Origin: Gammaproteobacteria bacterium
GTDB taxonomy: Bacteria; Pseudomonadota; Gammaproteobacteria; Magnimaribacterales; Magnimaribacteraceae
DNA length: 64,000 nucleotides
Reading direction: 5' to 3'
NCBI GenBank assembly: GCA_004214065.1
Contig: SGZM01000002.1
Span: forward strand, 42,668 to 106,667
Under the pieces are notes generated by a model. It did no database searches, had not been told where the DNA came from, and saw only the letters and a program-made list of their open reading frames with translations. Every line of letters starts with the position of its first letter. Position 1 is the first letter of the stretch. This document shows, piece by piece, positions 45,463 to 55,916 of this stretch. The translations under genes and the position numbers were made by a program.

Positions 45463-46724
45463 TGGCTAAATTACAAACCATAAGAGGTATGAACGATATT
45501 AGTCCTAATGAGGTTAGGGAATGGACGTATGTAGAAAAAGTTCTTAAAACTATTGTCGAATCTTATGGTTATGAAGAAATAAGGTTTCCTTTACTAGAAA
45601 AAACTGAACTATTCACCAGATCTAATGAGGCGGCAGATATAGTAACTAAAGAAATGTACACCTTCCAAGACAAGGGAGGAGAAAATATCTCATTAAGACC
45701 AGAAGGGACTGCAGGTTGCGTAAGAGCAGCTATAGCTAATGACTTATTAAGAACCGATAAACCAAGGCTGTGGTATTCAGGTGCAATGTTTAGATACGAA
45801 AGACCACAAAAAGGCAGGTCTCGTCAATTTCATCAATTTAGTGCAGAGGTCTTTGGTCATAATTCTCCTGAAATAGATGCAGAATTAATGATTATGTCCG
45901 CAAATATATGGAAAGAGTTAGATATTGAAAATGCCATAGTACTAGAAGTGAATAATTTAGGTAATGATAAGTCCAGGAACTTATACACTGATGCATTAAT
46001 CGAATACTTCAAAGATCTAAAAGAAGACTTTGAGGAGGATATTCAGAGGAAGTTAATAGAAAATCCGCTCAGAATTCTGGATTCTAAGTCTGCTAAGGTA
46101 CAGGAAATTTTAAAAAAAGCCCCTTCCATAATTGATTTTCTTGATGACGAGTCACTTGAATACCATGAAAAACTACTAACTATTCTTGATAAGGCAGAAC
46201 TGGACTATGTTGTAAATCCTAAGTTGGTTAGAGGGTTGGACTATTACAATCAAACAGTATTTGAATGGAAAACAAGCCTTTTAGGATCTCAAGATACAGT
46301 TGCTGGTGGAGGGCGATATGATCATTTAGTCTCTGAACTTGGAGGCAAAGATTGTCCCGCAGTGGGTTTCTCAATAGGAATGGAGAGATTAATTCTTTTG
46401 TTGAAAGAACAAGGAAAAACTTCTGTCAAAAATAAATTAGATATTTATTTAATTTGTCAGTCGGAAAGCGCAACCCAAGAAGCTATAATATTGCGTGAAA
46501 ATATAAAGAAAACTTATCCTTCATTAAGTATTAAAGTAAATTTAGGCTTAGAGGGTTTAGGCTCTCAATTTAAAAAAGCTGACAAATCTGAAGCGTCAGT
46601 AGCTATCATTCTTGGTGAGGAAGAACTTAAACAAAATATGTTTTCTTTAAAGAATTTAAGAACTAAATCTGATCAAGAGACTCTTACCTATAAAGAATTA
46701 TTAGAAAAATTAAACGAACTTTAA
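45462..46724 (+). CDS. hisS: Histidine-tRNA ligase
   Basis: A 420-residue class II synthetase. It starts with TIRGMNDISP. It has motif 2 around YSGAMFRYERPQKGRSRQFHQF, the histidine-A motif LVRGLDYYNQTVFEW, and motif 3 AVGFSIGMERLILLL, followed by the anticodon-binding domain. The length is standard (E. coli 424). It is coupled to ispG by a shared base. Confidence 0.97.
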   Translation: MAKLQTIRGMNDISPNEVREWTYVEKVLKTIVESYGYEEIRFPLLEKTELFTRSNEAADIVTKEMYTFQDKGGENISLRPEGTAGCVRAAIANDLLRTDKPRLWYSGAMFRYERPQKGRSRQFHQFSAEVFGHNSPEIDAELMIMSANIWKELDIENAIVLEVNNLGNDKSRNLYTDALIEYFKDLKEDFEEDIQRKLIENPLRILDSKSAKVQEILKKAPSIIDFLDDESLEYHEKLLTILDKAELDYVVNPKLVRGLDYYNQTVFEWKTSLLGSQDTVAGGGRYDHLVSELGGKDCPAVGFSIGMERLILLLKEQGKTSVKNKLDIYLICQSESATQEAIILRENIKKTYPSLSIKVNLGLEGLGSQFKKADKSEASVAIILGEEELKQNMFSLKNLRTKSDQETLTYKELLEKLNEL

Positions 46725-46733
46725 TATAAAAAC

Positions 46734-47372
46734 ATGGCAAACTTTTTTTCAGCTTCTCAAGAAGAACAACAAGAAATACTCTTATCCTTTTGGCAAAAGT
46801 ACAGATATGTATTAATAGCTTCACTTCTGTTGATTGCTTTAGCAATTGTTGGGAGAGATTACCTCCAAACCAGCACCCTTGAAGATAATTTAAATTCTGC
46901 TAGTCAATATCAAGAGTATATTGAAGCAGAAACTGATCAAAAGGCATTAGGAGAAAAGATTTTACAATCTTATCCTGACAGTATTTATTCAGACTTTGTT
47001 CGTCTGAATGAAGCAAAGAGAAATTATATTGATGGTGATTTCGATGCTTCAATTAATCTTTTAATTTACATCCTCGAAAACAAAAGCATGAGTCCTAGCG
47101 AGTTTGATCCTATTATTGCAGTAGCGCAAACTAGGCTGGCAAAAATTTATATAGAACAGCAAAACTTCAATGAAGTGATCTCAATTTTTGAATCCACAGG
47201 CGAGATGACATCTTCTATGCATGAATTAAAAGGAGATGCGCACAATGGATTGGGACAATTTAGTTTGGCCAGGGAAAGTTTTATGCTTGCCCTCCAAAAT
47301 AGTACGAACCAAACAGCACGCGCAATAATTAATATGAAAATTTCTGATTTGGAGAGTGAAGAAGTTGAGTAA
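46734..47372 (+). CDS. yfgM: YfgM-like ancillary SecYEG translocon protein
   Basis: A 212-residue bitopic inner-membrane protein with one helix at about residues 23-42 (YRYVLIASLLLIALAIVGRD) and periplasmic TPR-like repeats. The N-terminal EEQQEILLSFWQKY is typical of the family. E. coli YfgM binds SecYEG and PpiD. It sits in its conserved place between hisS and bamB, and its end overlaps bamB. Confidence 0.9.
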   Translation: MANFFSASQEEQQEILLSFWQKYRYVLIASLLLIALAIVGRDYLQTSTLEDNLNSASQYQEYIEAETDQKALGEKILQSYPDSIYSDFVRLNEAKRNYIDGDFDASINLLIYILENKSMSPSEFDPIIAVAQTRLAKIYIEQQNFNEVISIFESTGEMTSSMHELKGDAHNGLGQFSLARESFMLALQNSTNQTARAIINMKISDLESEEVE

Positions 47373-48522
47373 GTCTAGGATAATTTTCTTATTTTTCGCT
47401 CTGGTAGCTTTGTCAGGATGTTCTTCTTTTGGGTGGATGAAATTTTGGGAAGATGAAGATGAGATTGAAGGCCCAAGTGAATTATATTCTATTAATACAA
47501 ACGTAGACCTCAATAGAGACTGGTCTTTTTCTGCGGGAAATGATCTGATTTACGGAAGACTAATTCCTGAAATTTATGAAGATAATTTATTTTTCATTAA
47601 TTCTTTTGGAAACGTCACATCTTTAGATTTTAGTACAGGTAATAAAATCTGGAATAGAGAAACAAATGACATCGTCTCCTCTGGAGTTGATGTCAATTTT
47701 AAAACTATCACATATAGCACTCTTGATGGTTTCTTGGTTGCTTTGAATTATAAAAATGGAGAAGAAATCTGGAGATCGGAAACTTCTAGTGAAGGGTTAT
47801 CTCCTCCAGCAAATTCTGGTACTCATATAATCTTACAAACAATTGATGGTAGGATATCTGGATACGATTCTAAATCAGGTAAGCTTGAATGGTTTCATCA
47901 AACGGTGCTACCTAGTTTAACTTTGAGAGGCACTTCTACTCCTTTTATCGATCAAGGATTTATTTTTACTGGTTTTGCAAACGGTAAAGTAGCGATGCTT
48001 TATCCTGATTCTGGAGCAATTAGGCTTGAACTGCCGGTTACACTTAATGAAGGGAAGTCTGAGTTAGAAAGAATAGTAGATATAGATGGAAAACCTGTCA
48101 TAACAAATGACTTCCTTATAGCCGCTTCTTATCAAGGAAATATTTCTGCAATTAATCTTAGAGATGGGCGACCAACGTGGCAGGAAGAGCTCTCTACAGT
48201 GAAAGATCTAGCAGTTAATAGCAATAGGGTAATTGCTGTAAATGATAAGGGCACATTAATTGCTTTTGGAACAGCCACAGGAGCCATAATATGGGAACAA
48301 GAAGATCTTAGATTAAGGAAACTAACTTCGCCAGCTTCAGTAAAAAATCTTATTGCTGTTGGTGATTTTGAAGGCTATATACACCTTTTAAATGCACAAA
48401 ATGGAAACTTTGAAGGAAGAAAAAAGGTTTCTAGAAGTGCTATAACCGAAGTCGTTTCCGAAGGTAATAATTTAATAGTTGTTGACGCAGATGGTAGGAT
48501 ACAAAAATTCACAACTAACTAA
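47356..48522 (+). CDS. bamB: BamB, outer-membrane assembly beta-propeller lipoprotein
   Basis: A lipoprotein of the BAM complex. The signal peptide ends in the lipobox LSGC. The body is an eight-bladed propeller with PQQ-like repeats such as FSTGNKIWNRETND, YKNGEEIWRSE and RDGRPTWQEELS. The start could be GTG 47356 or TTG 47365; the TTG has the better spacing from a GGAG site. The 388 residues match E. coli BamB (392). Confidence 0.94.
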   Translation: MKKLSKSRIIFLFFALVALSGCSSFGWMKFWEDEDEIEGPSELYSINTNVDLNRDWSFSAGNDLIYGRLIPEIYEDNLFFINSFGNVTSLDFSTGNKIWNRETNDIVSSGVDVNFKTITYSTLDGFLVALNYKNGEEIWRSETSSEGLSPPANSGTHIILQTIDGRISGYDSKSGKLEWFHQTVLPSLTLRGTSTPFIDQGFIFTGFANGKVAMLYPDSGAIRLELPVTLNEGKSELERIVDIDGKPVITNDFLIAASYQGNISAINLRDGRPTWQEELSTVKDLAVNSNRVIAVNDKGTLIAFGTATGAIIWEQEDLRLRKLTSPASVKNLIAVGDFEGYIHLLNAQNGNFEGRKKVSRSAITEVVSEGNNLIVVDADGRIQKFTTN

Positions 48523-48547
48523 ATGATTTTGGTATCAATAGAAAATC

Positions 48548-49924
48548 ATGTCCATAGTAGCAATTGTCGGTCGTCCTAATGTTGGTAAATCAACCATATT
48601 CAATATCCTGACAGGATCTAAATCGGCGATAGTTGCAGACTTTTCAGGTTTAACTCGAGATCGCCAATACGGCAATTTAAAAAACTCTAATATCACTTTA
48701 ATCGATACGGGTGGTTTAAATGAAGCTTCTGATGATATGTCTAGATCTATAAAGAAGCAGACTGACCTTGCAATTGAAGAGGCAGATATGCTTCTTTTTG
48801 TTGTAGATGCTTTGGATGGAGTGCTCCCCATGGATAAAGATTTAGCTCAAAACCTTCGCAAGCAAGATAAGAAAACAATTTTGCTAATTAACAAAGCTGA
48901 TAACAGTAAGCTGGAAGAGTCCTCGTCAGAATTCAACAGCTTTGGTTTCCAAGAAGTTATTTGTCTATCTGCTTCACACAATAAAGGGTTTAACGAACTC
49001 AGAGATTATCTTATAGATCATGAAACTTTTGATGATTACTTAGTGGAGGAATCAGATCCTTCTTTAAAGATTTCAATAATTGGAAGACCTAATGCAGGAA
49101 AATCAACTTTGATTAATGCTTTGATTGGCGAAGATAGGTTGGTTGTTTCTTCTAAATCCGGAACAACTCGAGATTCTATAGAGGTCCCAATTGATGTCGG
49201 TAACAAAAAATTAACTTTAATAGACACAGCCGGCATGAGAAGAAAACGCTCTATTAAAGAATTAACAGAAAAATTTTCTGTGTCTAAATCCGTAGAATCC
49301 ATCAAACGAGCTGATGTGGTTATTATTCTTCTTGATGCTTCAGAAAATATTGTAGATCAAGATATACACCTTTTAGGTTTAACATTGGCTATTGGAAAAC
49401 CAGTAGTTGTTGTAGCCAACAAGATGGATCTTTTGAAGAGTAAGGATAAGGATGCTCTAGAAAGTAAAATAAATCGTAAACTTAGATTCGCAAGCTACCT
49501 ATCTTTACACTATATTTCTGCAAAAGAACGTAAAGGGCTTAAAAAATTACTGACTCTTGCAGATAAAATATACCAAAGCTCTGTGAAAGATCTTGATACT
49601 TCAATTCTAAATAAAATACTGAAAGTAGCTCTTTCTAACCAACAACCTTCAATGTCAGGCAGGTTTAGACCAAAGCTTAGATATGTTCACTCGGGGGGGA
49701 ATAATCCTCCTAGAATTATAGTTCATGGTAATAATCTAAAAGATATACAGGCAAGTTATACGAGGTATTTAGAAAATTTCTTTAGGAAGGAGCTTAAATT
49801 AGAATCAACTCCTTTAGAGGTGGTGTATAAAGAACAAACTAACCCTTTTAGGAATAAACCTAATCAACTTAACGAGAGACAAATTAAGAAGAGAAAAAGG
49901 ATGATAAAAAGAAGAAAAAAATGA
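48548..49924 (+). CDS. der: GTPase Der (EngA)
   Basis: A double-GTPase needed for 50S ribosome assembly. Two G domains are visible, with GRPNVGKSTIF and DTGGL in the first and GRPNAGKSTLI and DTAGMRRK in the second; NKAD and NKMD are the G4 motifs. The C-terminal KH-like domain (KLRYVHSGGNNPPRIIVHGN) and a very basic tail follow. At 458 residues it is slightly shorter than E. coli Der (490). Confidence 0.97.
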   Translation: MSIVAIVGRPNVGKSTIFNILTGSKSAIVADFSGLTRDRQYGNLKNSNITLIDTGGLNEASDDMSRSIKKQTDLAIEEADMLLFVVDALDGVLPMDKDLAQNLRKQDKKTILLINKADNSKLEESSSEFNSFGFQEVICLSASHNKGFNELRDYLIDHETFDDYLVEESDPSLKISIIGRPNAGKSTLINALIGEDRLVVSSKSGTTRDSIEVPIDVGNKKLTLIDTAGMRRKRSIKELTEKFSVSKSVESIKRADVVIILLDASENIVDQDIHLLGLTLAIGKPVVVVANKMDLLKSKDKDALESKINRKLRFASYLSLHYISAKERKGLKKLLTLADKIYQSSVKDLDTSILNKILKVALSNQQPSMSGRFRPKLRYVHSGGNNPPRIIVHGNNLKDIQASYTRYLENFFRKELKLESTPLEVVYKEQTNPFRNKPNQLNERQIKKRKRMIKRRKK

Positions 49925-49928
49925 AACT

Positions 49929-52058
49929 ATGATTAAGTTTATTTATTCTTTTCTGTTAATCTACTTTTCCTTATTACTTTTCAGTGAAACTAAGCTTGAA
50001 ACCTTGAAAGAATTAAAACCTTCTCCAAAAAAAATACCAGTTACTTTTGAAGCTCACGGAGTTACGAGGGTGGATAATTATTACTGGATGAGGGACGACT
50101 CTAGAAAAGATGAAGAAGTTTTAAGTCATCTTAACTCTGAAAACGACTATCTTGAAAATTGGTTTCTTTCGTCAGAGGATTCTCGTGAAGAGCTCTTTGA
50201 AGAAATTATTGGTCGAATACCTGAAAAAGAAGATTCTGTTCCGGTTAGGCTTAAAAATTATGAATATTTTCGAAGATATGAATCTGGTAATGAACATGGT
50301 ATCTATATTCGAAGAAAGGATAAAAATTCTAAAGAGTTTGTTCTGCTTGATGTTAATAAGCTTGCAGAAGGGAAAGATTTTTACCAATTAGCAAATTGGA
50401 GTATTTCTCCTAAAGAAAACTTATTAGCCTATGCAGAAGATATAAATGGTCGCAGACAGTACAAGATAAAATTTAAAGATCTTGATACAGATAGTACATA
50501 TGACTACTCAATAGAGAATACTTCTGGTGATATGGCATGGTCTAAGGATGGCAGATTCTTGTTTTATGTCTTACGAGATGAAGAAACGCTATTACCTTTT
50601 CAGGTAAAGCGACATGAAATTGGTACCTCAATTAATGAGGACTCAATCGTATATCAAGAAATAGATTCTACTTTTTATACATCAGTTGGAAACACCAGAT
50701 CAATGGATTTTGTCGAGATTAATATATCTTCCACTACCAGTTCAGAAGTTAGATTGATACGTTCTGAGGATCCTGAGTTAGAGCCTGAAATCTTTCTTCC
50801 ACGTGAGAATGATCATCTTTATTCAGTTGATCATGATCCAGCTAGTGATAGATTTCTCATTGAGTCTAATTGGGAAGCTATCAATTTCCGACTTTTAGAA
50901 ACTAAACTGGAAGACTCACGCAATAAAAACAAATGGAAAGAACTTATTCCCCATAGAGAGGAAGTTCTTCTTCAGTCTGTTGTTCCTTTTCCTCAGCATC
51001 TTGTAATAATGGAAAGAGAGAACGGTTTAAGGCATCTCAAGATTCTAGACAAAAAATCTAAATCTATAAAAACTATAAATTTTAATGATCCTACTTATAC
51101 TGCCTATCTAGCCTCAAATCCAGAGTATGATTCCGATAGATTCTATTTTGGATATTCTAGTATGCGAACACCGGATAGCTTATTTTCGGTGAAACTTTCC
51201 AGCGGGAGAAAAAGACTTTTAAAAGAAGCACAAATAAAAGGTAGATTCACAAGCAGTGACTACAAAGTGGATAGAAAGTTTATTGAAGCAAGAGATGGAA
51301 CCATGGTTCCTGTGTCGATTGTTTATAAAAAAACAAAATTTAAAAAAAATCAAAATCCTTTATTTATATATGGCTATGGTTCATATGGTAACTCTATTGA
51401 TGCTGGATTTAGCTACTCTAGACTTTCGTTATTGGATAGAGGTTATATCTTTGCAATAGCTCATGTTAGAGGTGGTCAAGAGCTAGGTAGGTCATGGTAT
51501 GAAGACGGTAAAATATTTAATAAGTTAAATACATTTTACGATTTTATTGATGTCACAAAAGGTTTGCTTGATTTAGGGTTAGGAAACGCCGAACGAGTTT
51601 ATGCTGCAGGTGGAAGTGCTGGTGGCTTATTAATGGGAGCAATAGTCAATATGGAGCCAGAGCTCTATAAAGGTATCATCTCAAATGTCCCATTTGTCGA
51701 TGTCATAACAACAATGTCTGATCCAAGTATTCCTCTTACAACAGGAGAGTACAGTGAATGGGGTAATCCAGAAAATAAAGAAGAATTTGAATACATTATG
51801 CAATACTCACCATATGACAATATAGGTGAATATAATTACCCTAGTATTTTAGTAACTGCGGGACTATGGGATTCTCAAGTTCAATATTACGAACCTGCTA
51901 AATACGTTGCAAAGTTAAGAGATTATAATCAAAGCTCTAATCCTATTTTGATGAAGGTTAATATGAGTGCTGGTCACAGCGGCGTTAGTGGAAGATTTGA
52001 AAGCCTTAAAGAAGTTGCCATGGAATACGCCTTCTTATTGAGAGTAGACTCTAATTAA
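49929..52058 (+). CDS. Oligopeptidase B-like S9 prolyl oligopeptidase, predicted exported
   Basis: A 709-residue serine peptidase of family S9A. An N-terminal propeller (GVTRVDNYYWMRDDSRKDEEVL onward) precedes the alpha/beta-hydrolase domain. The nucleophile is Ser563 in AGGSAGG, with Asp in GLWDSQVQYYEPAKY and His in NMSAGHSGVSGRF. The start KFIYSFLLIYFSLLLFSE is a signal peptide, so periplasmic digestion of basic peptides is likely, unlike cytosolic E. coli PtrB. The MFS gene overlaps its last base. Confidence 0.92.
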   Translation: MIKFIYSFLLIYFSLLLFSETKLETLKELKPSPKKIPVTFEAHGVTRVDNYYWMRDDSRKDEEVLSHLNSENDYLENWFLSSEDSREELFEEIIGRIPEKEDSVPVRLKNYEYFRRYESGNEHGIYIRRKDKNSKEFVLLDVNKLAEGKDFYQLANWSISPKENLLAYAEDINGRRQYKIKFKDLDTDSTYDYSIENTSGDMAWSKDGRFLFYVLRDEETLLPFQVKRHEIGTSINEDSIVYQEIDSTFYTSVGNTRSMDFVEINISSTTSSEVRLIRSEDPELEPEIFLPRENDHLYSVDHDPASDRFLIESNWEAINFRLLETKLEDSRNKNKWKELIPHREEVLLQSVVPFPQHLVIMERENGLRHLKILDKKSKSIKTINFNDPTYTAYLASNPEYDSDRFYFGYSSMRTPDSLFSVKLSSGRKRLLKEAQIKGRFTSSDYKVDRKFIEARDGTMVPVSIVYKKTKFKKNQNPLFIYGYGSYGNSIDAGFSYSRLSLLDRGYIFAIAHVRGGQELGRSWYEDGKIFNKLNTFYDFIDVTKGLLDLGLGNAERVYAAGGSAGGLLMGAIVNMEPELYKGIISNVPFVDVITTMSDPSIPLTTGEYSEWGNPENKEEFEYIMQYSPYDNIGEYNYPSILVTAGLWDSQVQYYEPAKYVAKLRDYNQSSNPILMKVNMSAGHSGVSGRFESLKEVAMEYAFLLRVDSN

Positions 52059-53293
52059 TGACTCCCAACAGCAAGGAGGCAGAAGAAAGCAATCCTAAGA
52101 TTCTATCTGGTCTTATGTTGATAATCCTATTTGTCAGTATGGGGCAATCTGTTTATTGGCAAACTATGCCTATTATCGGAAGAGAATTTAACTTCTCTGA
52201 AATAGAAATAAATACTTTAGTTTCTATATCTGCGGCCATGTTCATTGTATTTACTCCATTTTGGGGGAGATTGAGCGATAGGATAGGCAGGAAAGCTGTT
52301 CTTCTAATTGGATTATCAGGATATGTTCTCTCAAATTTAATTTTCCTTTATTCGGCATCCTTAGGGTTAATTGGATATGTAACAGGATTTTCATTATTAA
52401 TGATTTTACTGATGGCAAGAATAGTGAATTCAGCCATTGGAGCAGCTTCAAGGCCCGCTTCAGGAGCTTATGTAGCGGACGTAACTTCTGAAGAAGATAG
52501 GTCATCTGGGATGGGAAAATTTGGAGCAGCTAACAATATAGGAACGATACTGGGCCCTGTACTAGTGGGGTCTTTAGTTGGTTTAAATATCTTTGGAATC
52601 AATATACCTCAATTTGGACTACTAACCCCATTGATTGTAATGTCTATCTTGATGGCAATAGCGGCTGTGTTTGTATATATATTTCTTCCTTCAGGTGATT
52701 CGGTTTCTGAAGCAGAGACTAATGGGTCCGGAATTGTTTTTGATAGAAACCTAAAATTACTTTTAGCTATAGGAGTAATTATTTTTACTGCCTTTGCGCT
52801 CGTTCAATCTATTACTGCTTTCTACATTCAGGATAGATTTGCTTATAACCTAGATGAAACTGCAAAAACAACAGCACTTCTTTTAGGCACTATGGCCTTT
52901 ATGGCAATAATTTCTCAATTGACAATTGTTCAAAAATACAAAGGAAGTCCTCTAAATTTAATTAAATTTTCTCTTCCTTTATTTATTTTGAGTTGTTTAT
53001 TTATAATTTTTTCTCCTAATTTTTTGTTTCTATATGCTGGTATGGCTTTTATGGGTCTTGGCATGGGGCTTGCCTCTCCAGGTTATACCTCTGCTGCCTC
53101 ATTAAATGCTGATAAAGATAAGCAAGGTGCGGCTGTTGGTTTGGCTATGGTAGCTCCTGGTATAGGTTTTGCACTTGGCCCGCTTTTGAGTGGTTTCCTT
53201 TATAGTTCTTCAATGAACTTACCATTCATTTTTATTCTCCCTTTATTCTTACTAATAATTGTTTTTATAAGGAAATTAGAGCAAATAAATTAA
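52058..53293 (+). CDS. MFS transporter (TetA-like drug:H+ antiporter group)
   Basis: A 411-residue permease with about twelve membrane helices. The loop motif GRLSDRIGRKAVLLIG between helices 2 and 3, and the motif region GAASRPASGAYVADVTSEEDRSSGMGKFGAANNIGTILGPVLVG, place it with the TetA-type branch. Substrate unknown. It shares one base with the preceding peptidase gene, which could suggest uptake or export linked to peptides, but there is no direct evidence. Confidence 0.88.
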   Translation: MTPNSKEAEESNPKILSGLMLIILFVSMGQSVYWQTMPIIGREFNFSEIEINTLVSISAAMFIVFTPFWGRLSDRIGRKAVLLIGLSGYVLSNLIFLYSASLGLIGYVTGFSLLMILLMARIVNSAIGAASRPASGAYVADVTSEEDRSSGMGKFGAANNIGTILGPVLVGSLVGLNIFGINIPQFGLLTPLIVMSILMAIAAVFVYIFLPSGDSVSEAETNGSGIVFDRNLKLLLAIGVIIFTAFALVQSITAFYIQDRFAYNLDETAKTTALLLGTMAFMAIISQLTIVQKYKGSPLNLIKFSLPLFILSCLFIIFSPNFLFLYAGMAFMGLGMGLASPGYTSAASLNADKDKQGAAVGLAMVAPGIGFALGPLLSGFLYSSSMNLPFIFILPLFLLIIVFIRKLEQIN

Positions 53294-53378
53294 ACAAAAG
53301 TATGTGGTATTTGGCGCATCAAATAACTATAATGACGTGGCTTTTATTCGCCCAAGAAGCAAATTCTTAATTTAACAA

Positions 53379-53765
53379 GTGATTGAAAAAGACAACCGAC
53401 CAGTAAATCTAAATTTACTAACAATTAGCCTTCCTATAATAGGACTATCGTCTATTCTTCATAGGATATCCGGGCTAGCTGTCTTCTTTAGTTTCCCTTT
53501 GGTTGTTTGGCTACTTAGCGTCTCACTCAAATCTGAGGAGAGTTTTTTAGTACTATCGAACTTATATCAAACCTCGGTTGTTATAAAAATTTTGACATAT
53601 CTAATTTTGGTTGGATTTAGTTATCATCTGCTTGCTGGAATTAAGAAGTTAATCAGCGATGCTTTCGGATTTGGAGAAACACTTGAATCTGGAAGACTCC
53701 TTTCTTGGTTAGTATTTGGCGCTACTTTTGTTTTAGCTATTTTATTTCTTTTTTATCTTTTTTAG
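53379..53765 (+). CDS. sdhC: Succinate dehydrogenase cytochrome b556 subunit
   Basis: A membrane anchor of complex II with three helices. The 128 residues include NLNLLTISLPIIGLSSILHRISGL and the heme-ligand region GFSYHLLAGIKKLISD. The start is GTG at 53379. A TATAAT at 53328-53333 may be its -10, with no good -35. gltA is not upstream; an MFS gene is. It heads sdhCDAB. Confidence 0.94.
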   Translation: MIEKDNRPVNLNLLTISLPIIGLSSILHRISGLAVFFSFPLVVWLLSVSLKSEESFLVLSNLYQTSVVIKILTYLILVGFSYHLLAGIKKLISDAFGFGETLESGRLLSWLVFGATFVLAILFLFYLF

Positions 53766-53767
53766 TT

Positions 53768-54118
53768 ATGTTTTCAAGTTTGGGACATGGATCTAAAGAA
53801 TTTTTGACAATAAGAGCATGCGCGCTTCTAATCCTCTTGTACACTCTTTATCTGGGCAGTTTTGTTGTACTCGCCCATGAAGTAAACTTTAATACATGGT
53901 CAGAATTTTTTGATAACACTTTCAATAAAATCTTTACATCAATCTTTTTTTTGGCGTTTGCCGTTCATACTTGGTTAGGTACCTGGGCTGTGGCAAGTGA
54001 TTATCTTACTCCAAGAATTTTTGGTAATTTAGGAAGGATTTTATATATTAGCTTTAGAAGTGTTGTTGCTGCCATAATCGCCCTTGTATTAACTTGGGCC
54101 ATAATAATCATCTGGTAA
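53768..54118 (+). CDS. sdhD: Succinate dehydrogenase membrane anchor subunit
   Basis: A 116-residue protein with three membrane helices that completes the quinone and heme site with SdhC. The segment [24 protein letters not shown] is the first helix, and [16 protein letters not shown] holds the conserved His and Asp-Tyr near the quinone pocket. The frame extends upstream into sdhC, but ATG 53768 lies just behind the sdhC stop and fits the family length. Confidence 0.92.
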   Translation: MFSSLGHGSKEFLTIRACALLILLYTLYLGSFVVLAHEVNFNTWSEFFDNTFNKIFTSIFFLAFAVHTWLGTWAVASDYLTPRIFGNLGRILYISFRSVVAAIIALVLTWAIIIIW

Positions 54119-54122
54119 AAAT

Positions 54123-55916
54123 ATGTTAGTAAACGAAATTATTAATGCAAAAGATCTCCCTGTAATGGAATTTGATGGAATTATAGTAGGTGGTGGCGGT
54201 GCGGGCATGAGAGCCTCTCTTCAGCTTGCTGAGTCAGGTCTTAATACTGCAGTTATATCAAAGGTATTTCCAACACGATCCCATACTGTATCAGCACAAG
54301 GCGGAATAACTTGTGCAATACAAAGCGATGACCCTGATGATGATTGGAGATGGCATATGTTTGATACTGTCAAAGGTTCAGATTACATAGGCGATCAAGA
54401 AGCAATTGAATATATGTGTAGTGAAGGACCTAAAGCAGTTTTTGAACTAGAACATATGGGCTTACCATTTTCAAGGACAGAAGAAGGGCGCATTTATCAA
54501 AGACCCTTCGGTGGTCAATCTAAGGACTATGGAAAGGGAGGGCAGGCTACAAGAACTTGTGCTGCTGCCGATAGAACAGGACATAGTCTTTTACATACCT
54601 TGTATCAGGCAAACCTGAAGGCTGGAACAAACTTCTTGAATGAATGGTTTGCTGTTGATCTTGTACTCAATACTGATAAAGCAGTAGTAGGGGTTATTGC
54701 TTTTAAAATTGAGACAGGAGAGATCTATTATATTAAATCTAAGGCAACCGTCTTAGCTACTGGGGGCGCCGGTAGGATTTATGCATCAACAACAAATGCC
54801 CTGATTAATTCTGGAGATGGAATTGGGATGGCACTAAGGGCGGGTATGCCAGTACAAGATATTGAAATGTGGCAATTTCACCCTACAGGTATACATGGAG
54901 CAGGTACTTTAGTAACTGAAGGCTGCAGAGGCGAAGGCGGTTATCTACTAAACAAAGATGGCGAACGTTTTATGGAAAGATATGCTCCTAATGCTAAAGA
55001 TTTAGCAAGTAGAGATGTTGTCGCAAGATCCATGGCACTAGAAATTTTGGAAGGTAGAGGATGCGGACCAAATGCTGATCATATATTTTTAAGACTAGAT
55101 CATTTAGGGCCTGAAGTAGTTCATAAAAGGCTACCGGGAATTACTGAGCTTTCTAAGACATTTGCAGGAGTAGATCCTGCTGTTCAGCCTATACCAGTTG
55201 TTCCTACGTGCCATTACATGATGGGAGGAATACCAACGAATATAAATGGGCAAGTTATTTCTGTCCAGAATGGAGAGGATACTATAATTGACGGTTTATA
55301 TGCAGCAGGTGAAGTTGCTTGTGTATCTGTTCATGGAGGAAATAGGTTAGGTGGTAACTCTCTTCTCGATTTAGTGGTGTTCGGAAGAGCTGCAGGTCTT
55401 TATATTGAAGAAACGATGAAGCAAGGTGTAGAGCTTAAAAATGCATCGCATGATGACATTGATAAAGCTTTAGAGAGGCTCAATAAACTCAATGCCTCTA
55501 CTGAAGGCGATCAAGTATCAGTTCTAAAAGAGAAGATGCAACAGAATATGCAAAACAACTTCGGAGTCTTTAGAAGAGGGGATTTGATGGAAAAAGGTAT
55601 CGATGAACTTGCGAAGACTCGAGAGGAGGTTGATAGCATGTATCTTCAGGATAAGTCTGCAACATTTAATACCGCTAGAATCGAAGCATTAGAAATGCAA
55701 AATTTATTTGAAGTCGCTGAAGCCACTGCTATCACAGCAAATGAAAGAAAAGAAAGTCGCGGTGCCCATGCAAGGGATGATTTTACTGAACGTGATGATG
55801 AAAACTGGTTAAAACACTCAATTTACTATGCTGAAACAAAAGAGGTAAGTAAAAGAGACGTTAACTATAGACCTAAGACCGTTCAAGCTTTCCAACCCAT
55901 GGTAAGGAGTTATTAA
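54123..55916 (+). CDS. sdhA: Succinate dehydrogenase flavoprotein subunit
   Basis: Oxidises succinate to fumarate. The 597-residue protein has the FAD motif [15 protein letters not shown], the His54 that carries covalent FAD in [10 protein letters not shown], the substrate-site motifs FHPTG, REGGYL-like RGEGGYLLN, and [14 protein letters not shown]. It is typical throughout. Its stop shares a base with the sdhB start. Confidence 0.97.
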   Translation: MLVNEIINAKDLPVMEFDGIIVGGGGAGMRASLQLAESGLNTAVISKVFPTRSHTVSAQGGITCAIQSDDPDDDWRWHMFDTVKGSDYIGDQEAIEYMCSEGPKAVFELEHMGLPFSRTEEGRIYQRPFGGQSKDYGKGGQATRTCAAADRTGHSLLHTLYQANLKAGTNFLNEWFAVDLVLNTDKAVVGVIAFKIETGEIYYIKSKATVLATGGAGRIYASTTNALINSGDGIGMALRAGMPVQDIEMWQFHPTGIHGAGTLVTEGCRGEGGYLLNKDGERFMERYAPNAKDLASRDVVARSMALEILEGRGCGPNADHIFLRLDHLGPEVVHKRLPGITELSKTFAGVDPAVQPIPVVPTCHYMMGGIPTNINGQVISVQNGEDTIIDGLYAAGEVACVSVHGGNRLGGNSLLDLVVFGRAAGLYIEETMKQGVELKNASHDDIDKALERLNKLNASTEGDQVSVLKEKMQQNMQNNFGVFRRGDLMEKGIDELAKTREEVDSMYLQDKSATFNTARIEALEMQNLFEVAEATAITANERKESRGAHARDDFTERDDENWLKHSIYYAETKEVSKRDVNYRPKTVQAFQPMVRSY